Source of the DNA: Burkholderia sp. WSM2232
GTDB lineage: Bacteria; Pseudomonadota; Gammaproteobacteria; Burkholderiales; Burkholderiaceae
Length of the DNA stretch: 64,000 nt
Assembly: GCF_000472545.1 (NCBI RefSeq)
Contig: NZ_AWZV01000024.1
Span: 51,611 to 115,610, forward strand
Direction: 5' to 3'
In this document: positions 37,210-46,048 of the stretch, piece by piece
Layout of the letters: every line of letters begins with the position of its first letter
Position numbering within the stretch: the first letter of the stretch is position 1
Made by a program: the position numbers and the translations under genes
Notes under the pieces: generated by a model
What the model was told of the DNA's origin: nothing
Seen by the model: the letters and a program-made list of their open reading frames with translations, nothing else
Databases searched by the model: none

Positions 37210-37713
37210 CTAGCTCAACGTCGCGAGGATACTCCCTGCATCGCTCACTTCGAATTTGCCGGCAGCCTCGACATTCAACGTCTTGACCACGCCGTCGTCG
37301 ACAACCATTGCGTAGCGCTGGGAACGGATTCCCATGCCGCGCGCCGACAAATCCTGCTCGAGACCGAGCGCTCGTGTGAAAGCCGCACTTCCGTCCGCCA
37401 TCATGCGCACCTTGCCCGAGGCATGCAGATCGCGTCCCCACGCGCCCATTACGAACGCGTCGTTCACGGACACGCACCAGACTTCGTCGACACCTGCCGC
37501 GCGCAACTGCTCGGCGTGTTCGATATAACCCGGCACATGTTTGGCCGAACAGGTCGGCGTGAAAGCGCCTGGCAATCCGAAGATCACCACGCGCTTACCC
37601 GCCGTCTGCCCGCGCACGTCGAAGCTGTTAGGCCCGATCGTGCAGCCCGCGCGTTCGTCTTCGACATACTCGAAGAGCGTTGCGTCGGGCAGCTTGTCAC
37701 CAGCTTGAATCAT
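37210..37713 (-). CDS. Peroxiredoxin (Prx5-type)
   Basis: The 167-residue peroxiredoxin has the peroxidatic cysteine C55 in the GAFTPTCSAKHVPG motif, as in Prx5 and hybrid Prx5-glutaredoxin enzymes. No glutaredoxin domain is fused. Other cysteines are C24 and C80 (VDEVWCVSVND). It would reduce hydrogen and alkyl peroxides with glutathione or thioredoxin as donor. It lies between ftsZ (about 233 bp upstream of its start) and lpxC on the same strand, an arrangement seen in Burkholderia. Confidence 0.92.
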   Translation of the reverse strand: MIQAGDKLPDATLFEYVEDERAGCTIGPNSFDVRGQTAGKRVVIFGLPGAFTPTCSAKHVPGYIEHAEQLRAAGVDEVWCVSVNDAFVMGAWGRDLHASGKVRMMADGSAAFTRALGLEQDLSARGMGIRSQRYAMVVDDGVVKTLNVEAAGKFEVSDAGSILATLS

Positions 37714-37946
37714 GCTCAGTCCTTTGCATCGATGCGAAGCATCGTTCGCACGTCATCGTGTCGCAGTGAGTCGGCGACAGTCGCCCAATCCGCTTCGCGA
37801 TTCCGAAGAGGGCACTTGTCCTTGCCGCGAATCCCACGATACGCGGCTTGTTTGCCGTTCACCCGCCACGCTCGGGCATTCGTCCGCCAACGCCGTCAAG
37901 CCAGGAATGCCCCGGCGGCGCGGCAGCGAAAGCCTGCCCCGTGCGC

Positions 37947-39143
37947 TCAGTCCGCCTGCTTGCGCAGGAATGCCGGAATGTCGTACGTGTCGACGCCCTT
38001 TTCCTGCAGCGCCTGCACGTGCGAAGCCGCGGTGTCGCGCGACGTGCGCCATACCGCCGGCGTATCCAGCGCGCCGTAGTCGGCGGTGCTGGCGTGCGAC
38101 GGCGTTGCGTACGTAGCGTGCTGTGCGCTGATCGGCTGGTTGTCGGTACCGGTGCGCAGCAGCGTCATCGGAGCGGACTGCTGCTTCTTCGCTGCACGGC
38201 CCAGACCCGTTGCCACCACGGTCACGCGCAGCGCGTCGCCCATTGCATCGTCGTACACCGCGCCGAAAATAACCGTGGCGTCTTCTGCGGCGTAGCTCTT
38301 GATGGTGTTCATCACTTCGCGCGTTTCCGACAAACGCAGCGAACGGCTCGACGTGATGTTGACCAGCACGCCGCGCGCGCCCGACAGATCCACGCCTTCC
38401 AGCAGCGGGCTTGCAACGGCCTGCTCGGCCGCCAGACGCGCGCGATCGACGCCGGCCACCGTCGCCGTGCCCATCATCGCCTTGCCCTGCTCGCCCATCA
38501 CCGTCTTCACGTCTTCGAAGTCGACGTTCACCAGACCGTCGACGTTGATGATTTCCGCGATGCCGGCCACTGCGTTGTTCAGAACGTCGTCAGCGCACTG
38601 GAAGCACTTGTCCATTTCGGCGTCGTCGCCCATCACCTCGAACAGCTTGTCGTTCAGAACGACGATCAGCGAGTCGACGTGATCCTCCAGTTGCTGCGAA
38701 CCGGCTTCTGCCACACGCATGCGCTTGCCGCCTTCGAACTCGAACGGCTTGCTGACCACGCCAACGGTCAGGATGCCCATTTCCTTGGCGATCTGCGCAA
38801 CCACGGGTGCTGCGCCCGTTCCCGTGCCGCCGCCCATGCCCGCGGTGATGAAGACCATGTGCGCGCCACGCAGTGCGTCGGCAATACGCTCACGTGCTTC
38901 TTCCGCTGCGGCGCGGCCCATTTCCGGCTTGGCGCCGGCGCCCAAACCCGTGTTGCCCAACTGGATCACCGCGGTGGCGCGCGAACGCGACAAAGCCTGC
39001 GCGTCCGTGTTCATCACGATGAAGTCGACGCCTTGCACGCCTTTGTTGATCATGTGCTGAACAGCATTGCCGCCAGCGCCACCTACTCCGACCACCTTGA
39101 TGATGGTGCCGTTCGTTTCGGTTTCCAGCATTTGGAAATCCAT
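37947..39143 (-). CDS. ftsZ: Cell division protein FtsZ
   Basis: The 398-residue tubulin homologue forms the cytokinetic ring. The GTP-binding signature is GGGTGTGAAP near residues 107-116, with KVVGVGGAGGNAVQHM at the N terminus and FIVMNTDAQAL as another conserved element. A variable linker (about 318-385) precedes the conserved C-terminal peptide DIPAFLRKQAD, the docking site for FtsA, ZipA and ZapD. ATG 39143 (MDFQMLETE) is the standard start; it lies 118 bp after the ftsA stop codon. Confidence 0.98.
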   Translation of the reverse strand: MDFQMLETETNGTIIKVVGVGGAGGNAVQHMINKGVQGVDFIVMNTDAQALSRSRATAVIQLGNTGLGAGAKPEMGRAAAEEARERIADALRGAHMVFITAGMGGGTGTGAAPVVAQIAKEMGILTVGVVSKPFEFEGGKRMRVAEAGSQQLEDHVDSLIVVLNDKLFEVMGDDAEMDKCFQCADDVLNNAVAGIAEIINVDGLVNVDFEDVKTVMGEQGKAMMGTATVAGVDRARLAAEQAVASPLLEGVDLSGARGVLVNITSSRSLRLSETREVMNTIKSYAAEDATVIFGAVYDDAMGDALRVTVVATGLGRAAKKQQSAPMTLLRTGTDNQPISAQHATYATPSHASTADYGALDTPAVWRTSRDTAASHVQALQEKGVDTYDIPAFLRKQAD

Positions 39144-39260
39144 GATGCCTCCGTCAAGATAAAAAATTGCAGCCACTCGGCCGTTATTCGGCAGGAGATC
39201 GGGCAACCTCCTGTCGCGCGCCAGCCGCCGGCACCAGCGCGTATTTCGAAAATGAATGCG

Positions 39261-40493
39261 TTAGAAGTTGCCGAGGAACCAGTCCTTCATGCGCGTGAAC
39301 ACCTGGCCCATCGAGCCCGACTGCACCGCGACCTTGCGGCCGCGCATGCGCTGCGAACGTCCTTCGACGAGCAGGCCCATTGCCGTCGAATAGCGCGGAT
39401 TGCGCACCACGTCGGCGAGACCGCCCGCATACTCGGGCACGCCGATACGCACGGGCTTGAGGAAAATGTCCTCACCCAGTTCCACCATGCCGAGCATCAT
39501 CGACGCGCCACCCGTCAGCACGACGCCCGAGCTCAGCAGCTCCTCGTAACCCGACTCGCGCACTACCTGCTGCACGAGCGAAAACAGTTCTTCGACACGC
39601 GGCTCGATCACCGCTGCCAGCGCCTGGCGCGACAGCGTGCGCGGACCGCGCTCGCCGAGGCCCGGCACCTCGATCATTTCGTCCGGATCGGCGAGCGCCT
39701 GCTTGGCGATGCCGTAATCCACCTTGATGTCTTCCGCGTCCGGCGTCGGCGTGCGCAAGGCCATCGCGATGTCGCTCGTGATCTGGTCGCCGGCAATCGG
39801 AATCACCGCGGTGTGGCGAATCGCGCCTTCGCTGAAGATCGCGATGTCGGTCGTGCCGCCGCCGATGTCCACCAGCACCACGCCCAGTTCCTTTTCGTCT
39901 TCCGTCAGCACCGCGAGCGACGACGCGAGTGGCTGCAGGATCAGATCGTTCACTTCGAGGCCGCAGCGGCGCACGCACTTCACGATGTTCTGCGCCGCGC
40001 TCACCGCGCCGGTGACGATATGCACTTTCACTTCGAGGCGAATGCCGCTCATGCCGATCGGCTCGCGCACGTCTTCCTGACCGTCGATGATGAATTCCTG
40101 CGTGAGGATATGCAGCACCTGCTGGTCGGTCGGAATGTTGATGGCCTTCGCCGTTTCGATCACGCGCGCCACATCGGCCTGCGTGACTTCCTTCTCCTTG
40201 ATCGCCACCATGCCGCTCGAATTGAAGCTGCGAATGTGGCTGCCGGCGATACCGGTGAAGACATTGGTGATTTTGCAGTCGGCCATCAGTTCGGCTTCTT
40301 CCAGCGCGCGCTGAATGGACTGCACGGTGGCTTCGATGTTCACCACCACGCCTTTCTTGAGCCCCTTCGATTCGCTCTGGCCGAGGCCGATCACCTCGTA
40401 GTGACCTTCGCCCTTCAGCTCGGCGACGATGGCCACGACCTTCGACGTCCCGATGTCGAGGGCGACCAGCAGATCTTTATAGTCTTTACTCAT
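39261..40493 (-). CDS. ftsA: Cell division protein FtsA
   Basis: The 410-residue actin-like ATPase tethers FtsZ to the membrane. Phosphate-binding and ATPase motifs are LVALDIGTSKVVAIVAE and GVVLVDIGGGTTDIAIF. The adenosine region is LTGGASMM. The C terminus ends with an amphipathic helix (GQVFTRMKDWFLGNF), the membrane-targeting sequence. Length is standard. It is 27 bp after the ftsQ stop and 117 bp before ftsZ. Confidence 0.98.
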   Translation of the reverse strand: MSKDYKDLLVALDIGTSKVVAIVAELKGEGHYEVIGLGQSESKGLKKGVVVNIEATVQSIQRALEEAELMADCKITNVFTGIAGSHIRSFNSSGMVAIKEKEVTQADVARVIETAKAINIPTDQQVLHILTQEFIIDGQEDVREPIGMSGIRLEVKVHIVTGAVSAAQNIVKCVRRCGLEVNDLILQPLASSLAVLTEDEKELGVVLVDIGGGTTDIAIFSEGAIRHTAVIPIAGDQITSDIAMALRTPTPDAEDIKVDYGIAKQALADPDEMIEVPGLGERGPRTLSRQALAAVIEPRVEELFSLVQQVVRESGYEELLSSGVVLTGGASMMLGMVELGEDIFLKPVRIGVPEYAGGLADVVRNPRYSTAMGLLVEGRSQRMRGRKVAVQSGSMGQVFTRMKDWFLGNF

Positions 40494-40520
40494 AGCGTGC
40501 TCATTGCGTGTGATGTCCGT

Positions 40521-41273
40521 TTACTTCTTGCCCTTGTCGGGTTCGCTGATAAAGCGCATGCCAGCGGCACGAATCGCGAAACCGTTCGGATAGCGCAAGT
40601 CCGCATACTCGATATCCTTCCCCCAACGTTGCGTCACCGCGTTCCAGGCCGCGGTCAGCCGCTTGCTGCGGTCCAGCAGCGTGTCCTGATTGCGTTCGCG
40701 CCCCAGCTCCACCTGCATGCCGTTGGATAGCTTCACTGTCCACGCGTAGCGCGGCGACAGCGTGACTTCTTCCGGCGTGGCGTCGAGCGGCGCAAACCAC
40801 TTCTGAAAGTCGTGATAACGCGCGACCACTTCCTTGGCCGTGCCGTCCGGGCCGTCGAACGCAGGCAGTTCTTCTTCGAGCTCGCCCTGATTCGCGGTGA
40901 ACAGCTCGCCGTCGACGCTCACCAGCTGATCGCTGCCCCACGTGCCAAGCGGCTTGTACTCTTCCAGCGTGACAGCCAGCGCGTTCGGCCAGACCCGTCG
41001 CACGCTCGCGTGGCGCACCCACGGCATCTGTTCGAACGCCTGGCGCGCGACGTCGAGGTCGACCGTGAAAAAGTTGCCCTTCAACCGCCCGACGACGCCC
41101 GCGCGCACCGTCGGCGAATTGATGTGCTCCGTATCGCCGTCGATCTGTATCTCGCGCAGCGCGAAATTCGGGCGCTGGATCAGCCAGTAACCGCCCGCCG
41201 CCAGCAGCACGAGCACCAGCAACGCATGCAATGCGCTGGCGGCGAGATTGAGCTGGCGAACGTTGTTCCACAT
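40521..41273 (-). CDS. ftsQ: Cell division protein FtsQ
   Basis: The 250-residue bitopic protein has a short cytoplasmic end, one membrane segment (ALLVLVLLAAGGYWLI, about residues 18-33), a POTRA domain (FALREIQIDGDTEHIN) and a beta domain (about 120-240) with SVDGELFTANQ. It recruits FtsB and FtsL and restrains FtsI-FtsW activity. It lies 36 bp after ddlB. Frame and length fit the family. Confidence 0.95.
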   Translation of the reverse strand: MWNNVRQLNLAASALHALLVLVLLAAGGYWLIQRPNFALREIQIDGDTEHINSPTVRAGVVGRLKGNFFTVDLDVARQAFEQMPWVRHASVRRVWPNALAVTLEEYKPLGTWGSDQLVSVDGELFTANQGELEEELPAFDGPDGTAKEVVARYHDFQKWFAPLDATPEEVTLSPRYAWTVKLSNGMQVELGRERNQDTLLDRSKRLTAAWNAVTQRWGKDIEYADLRYPNGFAIRAAGMRFISEPDKGKK

Positions 41274-41309
41274 GGTGTTGCTTTCGGGTTGCCCCGCTCA
41301 GTGCTTCAA

Positions 41310-42263
41310 TTAGTCCTTCAAGGTCAGCGCCAACACGCCGACCACCAGTTCCTGATAGCTGATGCCGACCGCACGCGCCGCCTTCGGCGGCAGCGAGTGA
41401 TCGGTCATGCCGGGCGCCGTATTTACTTCCAGAAAGTACGGATTGCCGTCGGCGTCGAGCATGAAATCGGCGCGGCCCCAGTCGGTGCAACCGAGCACTT
41501 CGAACGCGCGGCGCGCCAGCACTTTCATGCGCGCTTCCTCGTCCGGCGTCAGACCGCACGGAATCAGATACTGCGTGTCGTTTGCGATGTACTTCGCGTG
41601 ATAGTCGTAGAACTCGCCGGCCGGCACGATGCGAATGACAGGCAGGTCCAGATTGCCCGCGATGCACGCGGTGTATTCGCCGCCGCCCTCGATGCTCTTT
41701 TCCACCACCACGATCCTGTCGTACTTCACCGCCTCGACGAGCGCCGCAGGCAGCGCCTCCGCGCTCTTCACCTTGATCACGGCGACGCTCGAGCCTTCGC
41801 TCGCGGGCTTCACGAAGAGCGGCAAGCCGAGTTTCGCGACAATGTCTTTCGCGCGGGCTTCGTAGTCGTCGCCGCGCATCACGGCTTCGAACGGCGGCGT
41901 CGGAATGCCGAGCTGCTGCCACACGAGTTTGGTGCGGAATTTATCGAGCCCGAGCGCCGAGCCGAGCACGCCGCTACCCGTGTACTTGATGCCGTAAAAA
42001 TCCAGCGCGCCCTGAATCTGGCCGTTTTCGCCGTAGCCGCCATGCAGCGCGTTGAACGCGCGCACGAAGCCTTCTTCCTTCAGCGCGGCAAGCGGACGCT
42101 CGGACGGATCGAACGGATGCGCGTCGACGCCTGCATCGCGCAAACCTTGCAGCACGAGGCGCCCGGAATTGAGCGACACCTCGCGCTCGGCGGAATTCCC
42201 GCCGAGCAGCACGGCCACCTTGCCAAATTTCTTCGCGAGTTGATCTGACTGATTACTGCTCAT
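41310..42263 (-). CDS. ddlB: D-alanine--D-alanine ligase
   Basis: The 317-residue ATP-grasp enzyme makes the D-Ala-D-Ala end of the precursor. Conserved parts are KVAVLLGGNSAEREVSLNSG at the N terminus, the serine-loop region PASEGSSVAV and the Mg-binding FLEVNTAPGMTDHSLPP. ATG 42263 (MSSNQSDQLAKK) lies 1 bp from the murC stop, so coupling is likely. A second Ddl may exist elsewhere; this one is in the dcw cluster. Confidence 0.97.
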   Translation of the reverse strand: MSSNQSDQLAKKFGKVAVLLGGNSAEREVSLNSGRLVLQGLRDAGVDAHPFDPSERPLAALKEEGFVRAFNALHGGYGENGQIQGALDFYGIKYTGSGVLGSALGLDKFRTKLVWQQLGIPTPPFEAVMRGDDYEARAKDIVAKLGLPLFVKPASEGSSVAVIKVKSAEALPAALVEAVKYDRIVVVEKSIEGGGEYTACIAGNLDLPVIRIVPAGEFYDYHAKYIANDTQYLIPCGLTPDEEARMKVLARRAFEVLGCTDWGRADFMLDADGNPYFLEVNTAPGMTDHSLPPKAARAVGISYQELVVGVLALTLKD

Positions 42264-42264
42264 C

Positions 42265-43668
42265 TCACACCTTCGTTTCCTGAGCGAGACGACCCGGCAC
42301 ACTGCCGATCGAACCCGCGCCCATCGTGATCACCACATCGCCGTCGCGCACGACTGCTGCGAGCGCGCCCGGCACTTCGTCCACCGTATCGACGAACACC
42401 GGCTCGACCTTGCCCGCCACGCGCAGCGCGCGTGCGAGTGCCCGGCCGTCCGCTGCGACGATCGGCGCTTCGCCGGCCGAATAGACTTCGGTCAGCACGA
42501 GCGCGTCGACGGTCGACAGCACCTTTACAAAGTCTTCGAAACAGTCGCGCGTGCGCGTAAAGCGGTGCGGCTGGAAAGCGAGCACGAGACGCCGCCCGGG
42601 AAAAGCGCCGCGCGCCGCCGCAACCGTGGCCGCCATCTCGACCGGGTGATGACCGTAGTCGTCGACCAGCGTGTAGGCGCCCGGCGCCTGGCCCTCGGCA
42701 ATGACGGGCACTTCGCCGTAACGCTGGAAGCGCCGGCCCACGCCGTTGAAGTCCGCCAGCGCCCGCTGGATATCGGCGTCTTTCACTTCGAGTTCGGTTG
42801 CGATCGCGATGGCGGCGAGCGCGTTCTGCACGTTGTGCTCGCCCGGCAGGTTCAACGTGATGTCGAGCGGCGCGGCGTCTTCGCGCATCGCAGTGAAATG
42901 CATCTTGCCGTCGCGCGCTTCTACGTTGACCGCGCGCACCTGCGCGTCCGGCGCAAAGCCATAACGGATGATCGGCTTGGAGACGAACGGCAGAATCTCC
43001 TTCACGTTCGGGTCGTCGACGCACAGCACGGCAATGCCGTAAAACGGCAGACGGTGCGTGAATTCGATGAACGCCTGCTTCAGGCGCGCGAAGTCGTGGC
43101 CGTAGGTGTCCATGTGATCGGCGTCGATGTTCGTGATGACTTCGATCACCGGAAACAGATTCAGGAACGAAGCGTCGGACTCGTCCGCTTCGGCGACGAT
43201 GAAGTCGCCGGTGCCGAGCCGTGCGTTCGCGCCAGCGCTGATCAGCCGTCCGCCAATCACGAAGGTCGGATCGAGGCCGCCTGCGGCCAGCACGCTTGCC
43301 ACCAGCGACGTTGTGGTGGTCTTGCCGTGCGTGCCGGCAATCGCGATGCCCTGCTTCAGGCGCATCAGTTCGGCGAGCATCACCGCGCGCGGCACGATAG
43401 GGATGCGACGATGCCGCGCCGCCAGCACTTCCGGGTTGTCGCTGCGCACCGCGGTCGAGACGACCACAGCATTAGCACCTTCGATGTTCTCCGCCGCGTG
43501 TCCGATGGCGATGCGCGCGCCAAGCGCGGCAAGGCGATCCGTCACGGCATTGCCCGAGAGATCCGAGCCGCTCACCTGATAACCGAGGTTGACCAGCACC
43601 TCCGCGATGCCGCTCATGCCGACACCGCCGATGCCGACAAAGTGAATGTGTTTGACGATGTGTTTCAT
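42265..43668 (-). CDS. murC: UDP-N-acetylmuramate--L-alanine ligase
   Basis: The 467-residue Mur ligase adds L-alanine to UDP-MurNAc. The N-terminal Rossmann domain starts HIHFVGIGGVGMSGIAEVL and the ATP loop is GTHGKTTTTSLV (about 115-126). The central ADESDASFLNL and YGHHPVEM motifs and the C-terminal domain are intact. ATG 43668 (MKHIVKHIHFVG) overlaps the murG stop by 4 bp. A longer open frame to 44157 runs through murG and is rejected. Confidence 0.98.
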   Translation of the reverse strand: MKHIVKHIHFVGIGGVGMSGIAEVLVNLGYQVSGSDLSGNAVTDRLAALGARIAIGHAAENIEGANAVVVSTAVRSDNPEVLAARHRRIPIVPRAVMLAELMRLKQGIAIAGTHGKTTTTSLVASVLAAGGLDPTFVIGGRLISAGANARLGTGDFIVAEADESDASFLNLFPVIEVITNIDADHMDTYGHDFARLKQAFIEFTHRLPFYGIAVLCVDDPNVKEILPFVSKPIIRYGFAPDAQVRAVNVEARDGKMHFTAMREDAAPLDITLNLPGEHNVQNALAAIAIATELEVKDADIQRALADFNGVGRRFQRYGEVPVIAEGQAPGAYTLVDDYGHHPVEMAATVAAARGAFPGRRLVLAFQPHRFTRTRDCFEDFVKVLSTVDALVLTEVYSAGEAPIVAADGRALARALRVAGKVEPVFVDTVDEVPGALAAVVRDGDVVITMGAGSIGSVPGRLAQETKV

Positions 43669-44783
43669 TGCTTTCCTTCTGGGCTCGCGCCCGAAATCGA
43701 ACCCGCCACGCTCGCGCAAATCTGCGCGACCTGTTGCGTGGCGTCGGGTTTCGCGAGCGAGCGCGAACGCTCCGCCATGTCCGCGAGACTTTCCCGCGTC
43801 TGGCTGCGCAACCAGTCGGCGAGTTTTTCCGCTGACAGATCGCGTTGTTGCACGACCAGCGCCGCGCCGTTGTCGGCGAGAAACGCTGCATTGGTGGTTT
43901 GGTGATCGTCCACCGCATACGGGAACGGCACGAACAACGCGGCCACACCTACCGCTGAAATCTCCGACACCGTCATTGCACCCGAGCGGCAGATCACGAG
44001 GTCTGCTTTTTCGTAGGCGCTCGTCATGTCGTCGATGAACGGCACGAGTTGCAGATTCGCGCCTGTCTGCAGGCCGGCTGCCGCGTAGTTGCTGCTCAGA
44101 TCGTCGATATGCTTCGCGCCCGCCTGATGCACGATGTGCGGCCGTTCGTCGGGGCAAAGCAGCGCAATCGCGCGCGGCACCACTTCATTGAGCGCCGCAG
44201 CACCCAGACTGCCGCCCACTACCAGCACATTCAGCGGACCCTTGCGTTCTGCATAGCGTGCTTTGGGCGCGATCGCGCGTGCAAGTTCCGCACGAATCGG
44301 ATTGCCGGTCCATTCGCCGCGCGGCAGCGCATTCGGAAAGGCGACCAGCACACGTTTTGCAAGCTTGGCGAGCACCCTGTTGGCGAGGCCCGCGATCGAA
44401 TTCTGTTCGTGCAGCACGAGCGGGCGGCCGCTCAACGCAGTCATGAGGCCGGCCGGAAACGTGATGTAGCCGCCCATGCCGAGCACCACGTCGGGCTTCA
44501 CGCGACGCAGCACGCTCAAACTCTGCGTGCACGCGCGCAGCAGATTCATCGGCAGCATGAGCTTGGTTTTCAGGCCTTTGCCGCGCAGTCCGCCAAAGCG
44601 CACGTATTCCATCGCAATGCCGTGCTTCGGTACGAGCGTCGCTTCCATGCCCGCGGGATTGCCGAGCCATACGACCTTCCAGCCCCACGCCTGCATCAGG
44701 TGCGCGACCGCGAGCCCCGGGAACACGTGTCCCCCGGTGCCGCCGGCCATCACCATCAGCGTGCGTTGCTGCGTGAGGGTCAT
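43665..44783 (-). CDS. murG: UDP-GlcNAc--lipid I N-acetylglucosaminyltransferase MurG
   Basis: The 372-residue GT-B glycosyltransferase makes lipid II at the inner membrane face. The N-terminal G-rich loop is MVMAGGTGGHVFPGLAVA and the second is VVGGSLGAAALN. The substrate region is CRSGAMTVSEISAVGV, ending in PFPYAVDDHQTTNA. It overlaps murC and ftsW by 4 bp each, so these are translationally coupled. Confidence 0.98.
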   Translation of the reverse strand: MTLTQQRTLMVMAGGTGGHVFPGLAVAHLMQAWGWKVVWLGNPAGMEATLVPKHGIAMEYVRFGGLRGKGLKTKLMLPMNLLRACTQSLSVLRRVKPDVVLGMGGYITFPAGLMTALSGRPLVLHEQNSIAGLANRVLAKLAKRVLVAFPNALPRGEWTGNPIRAELARAIAPKARYAERKGPLNVLVVGGSLGAAALNEVVPRAIALLCPDERPHIVHQAGAKHIDDLSSNYAAAGLQTGANLQLVPFIDDMTSAYEKADLVICRSGAMTVSEISAVGVAALFVPFPYAVDDHQTTNAAFLADNGAALVVQQRDLSAEKLADWLRSQTRESLADMAERSRSLAKPDATQQVAQICASVAGSISGASPEGKQ

Positions 44784-46048
44784 ACTTTCCCCCCGCGCAT
44801 CAGCACCCGGTTCTCGTAGTCCACCCGCATCAGCACCGCAACGGCGACGCAGTTCAACAGAATGCCCGAGCCGCCGTAACTCACGAGCGGCAAGGTCAGA
44901 CCTTTGGTTGGCAGCAAGCCCAGATTCACGCCCATGTTGATGAAGGTCTGCGCGCCGAACCAGATACCGACGCCTTTGGCCACGAGACCCGCGAACGTGC
45001 GATCGAGCGCAAGCGCCTGGCGGCCAATTTCAAACGAACGGCGCACGATCCAGTAAAACATCAGGATCACGACGAGCACCCCGACGAAGCCGAGTTCTTC
45101 GCCGATCACCGCGAGGATGAAGTCGGTATGCGCTTCCGGCAGATAGTTGAGCTTCTCGACGCTACCGCCGAGGCCCACGCCGAACCACTCGCCGCGGCCA
45201 AATGCGATCAGCGAGTGCGTCAATTGATATGCCTTGCCCTGCGCGTAGCGGTCGTCCCACGGATCGAGATACGCAAAAATCCGCTCGCGCCGCCAGGGCG
45301 AGGCCCACACCAGCAAGCTGAACGTGCCGACCGCCGTGGCGACGAGCCCGCCGAACAGCTTGCCGTTCACGCCGCCGAGAAACAGCAGTCCCATGGCAAT
45401 CGCGGCGATCACCATGAACGCGCCCATGTCCGGCTCGAGCAGCAGCAGCGCACCGACGAGCCCGACCGCCATCGCCATCGGCAGGAAGCCCTTGGCGAAG
45501 CTGTGCATGTATTCCTGCTTGCGCACGGTGTAGTTCGCCGCGTAGATCGTCACCGCGAGCTTCATGATTTCCGATGGCTGCATGTTCGTGATGCCGAGCG
45601 GAATCCAGCGGCGCGCGCCGTTCACGCCCTTGCCGACGTGCGGGATCAGCACGATCACGAGAGCAGCGAGTGCGATCAGGAACAGCTTTGGTGCGTACTT
45701 GTCCCACGTCGAGATCGGGATGCGGAAGGACACGACGCCGACCACGGCGCCCATCACCACGAAGATCAACTGGCGCACGAGGAAAGCGTAGTCGCGGTAC
45801 GACGCGTACTTCGGCGAATCGGGCATTGCGATCGACGCCGAGTACACCATCACCACGCCGAGCCCGAGCAGCGCGACCACCACCCACAGCAGCGAGTGAT
45901 CGTAGTCGAGCATGCGCGAGCGCAGCGGCCGCACGCCGTTCACGGCGCTCGCAAGACCGCTGCCGCCCGTGCGGGAACCGACGCGCGCGGCGCCGGCAGG
46001 CTCACCCGAGCCACCCGCGCGTAGACCGAACCGTTCCGACCAGCTCAT
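44780..46048 (-). CDS. ftsW: Lipid II polymerase / cell division protein FtsW
   Basis: The 422-residue SEDS-family glycosyltransferase works with FtsI at the septum. It has about ten membrane segments from residue 55 on (SLLWVVVALLGLGVVMVYSAS) and the conserved GVNGARRWIPLG and YGGSGILLN loops. A Gly/Arg/Ser-rich cytoplasmic extension of about 48 residues precedes the first helix. ATG 46048 overlaps the murD stop by 4 bp; an alternative start near MLDYDHS would remove the extension. Confidence 0.97.
   Translation of the reverse strand: MSWSERFGLRAGGSGEPAGAARVGSRTGGSGLASAVNGVRPLRSRMLDYDHSLLWVVVALLGLGVVMVYSASIAMPDSPKYASYRDYAFLVRQLIFVVMGAVVGVVSFRIPISTWDKYAPKLFLIALAALVIVLIPHVGKGVNGARRWIPLGITNMQPSEIMKLAVTIYAANYTVRKQEYMHSFAKGFLPMAMAVGLVGALLLLEPDMGAFMVIAAIAMGLLFLGGVNGKLFGGLVATAVGTFSLLVWASPWRRERIFAYLDPWDDRYAQGKAYQLTHSLIAFGRGEWFGVGLGGSVEKLNYLPEAHTDFILAVIGEELGFVGVLVVILMFYWIVRRSFEIGRQALALDRTFAGLVAKGVGIWFGAQTFINMGVNLGLLPTKGLTLPLVSYGGSGILLNCVAVAVLMRVDYENRVLMRGGKV

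Noticed and set aside
37848..40730. 960-codon plus-strand frame opposite ftsZ, ftsA and ftsQ
   Set aside because: Antisense shadow across three division genes; no start signal or domain.
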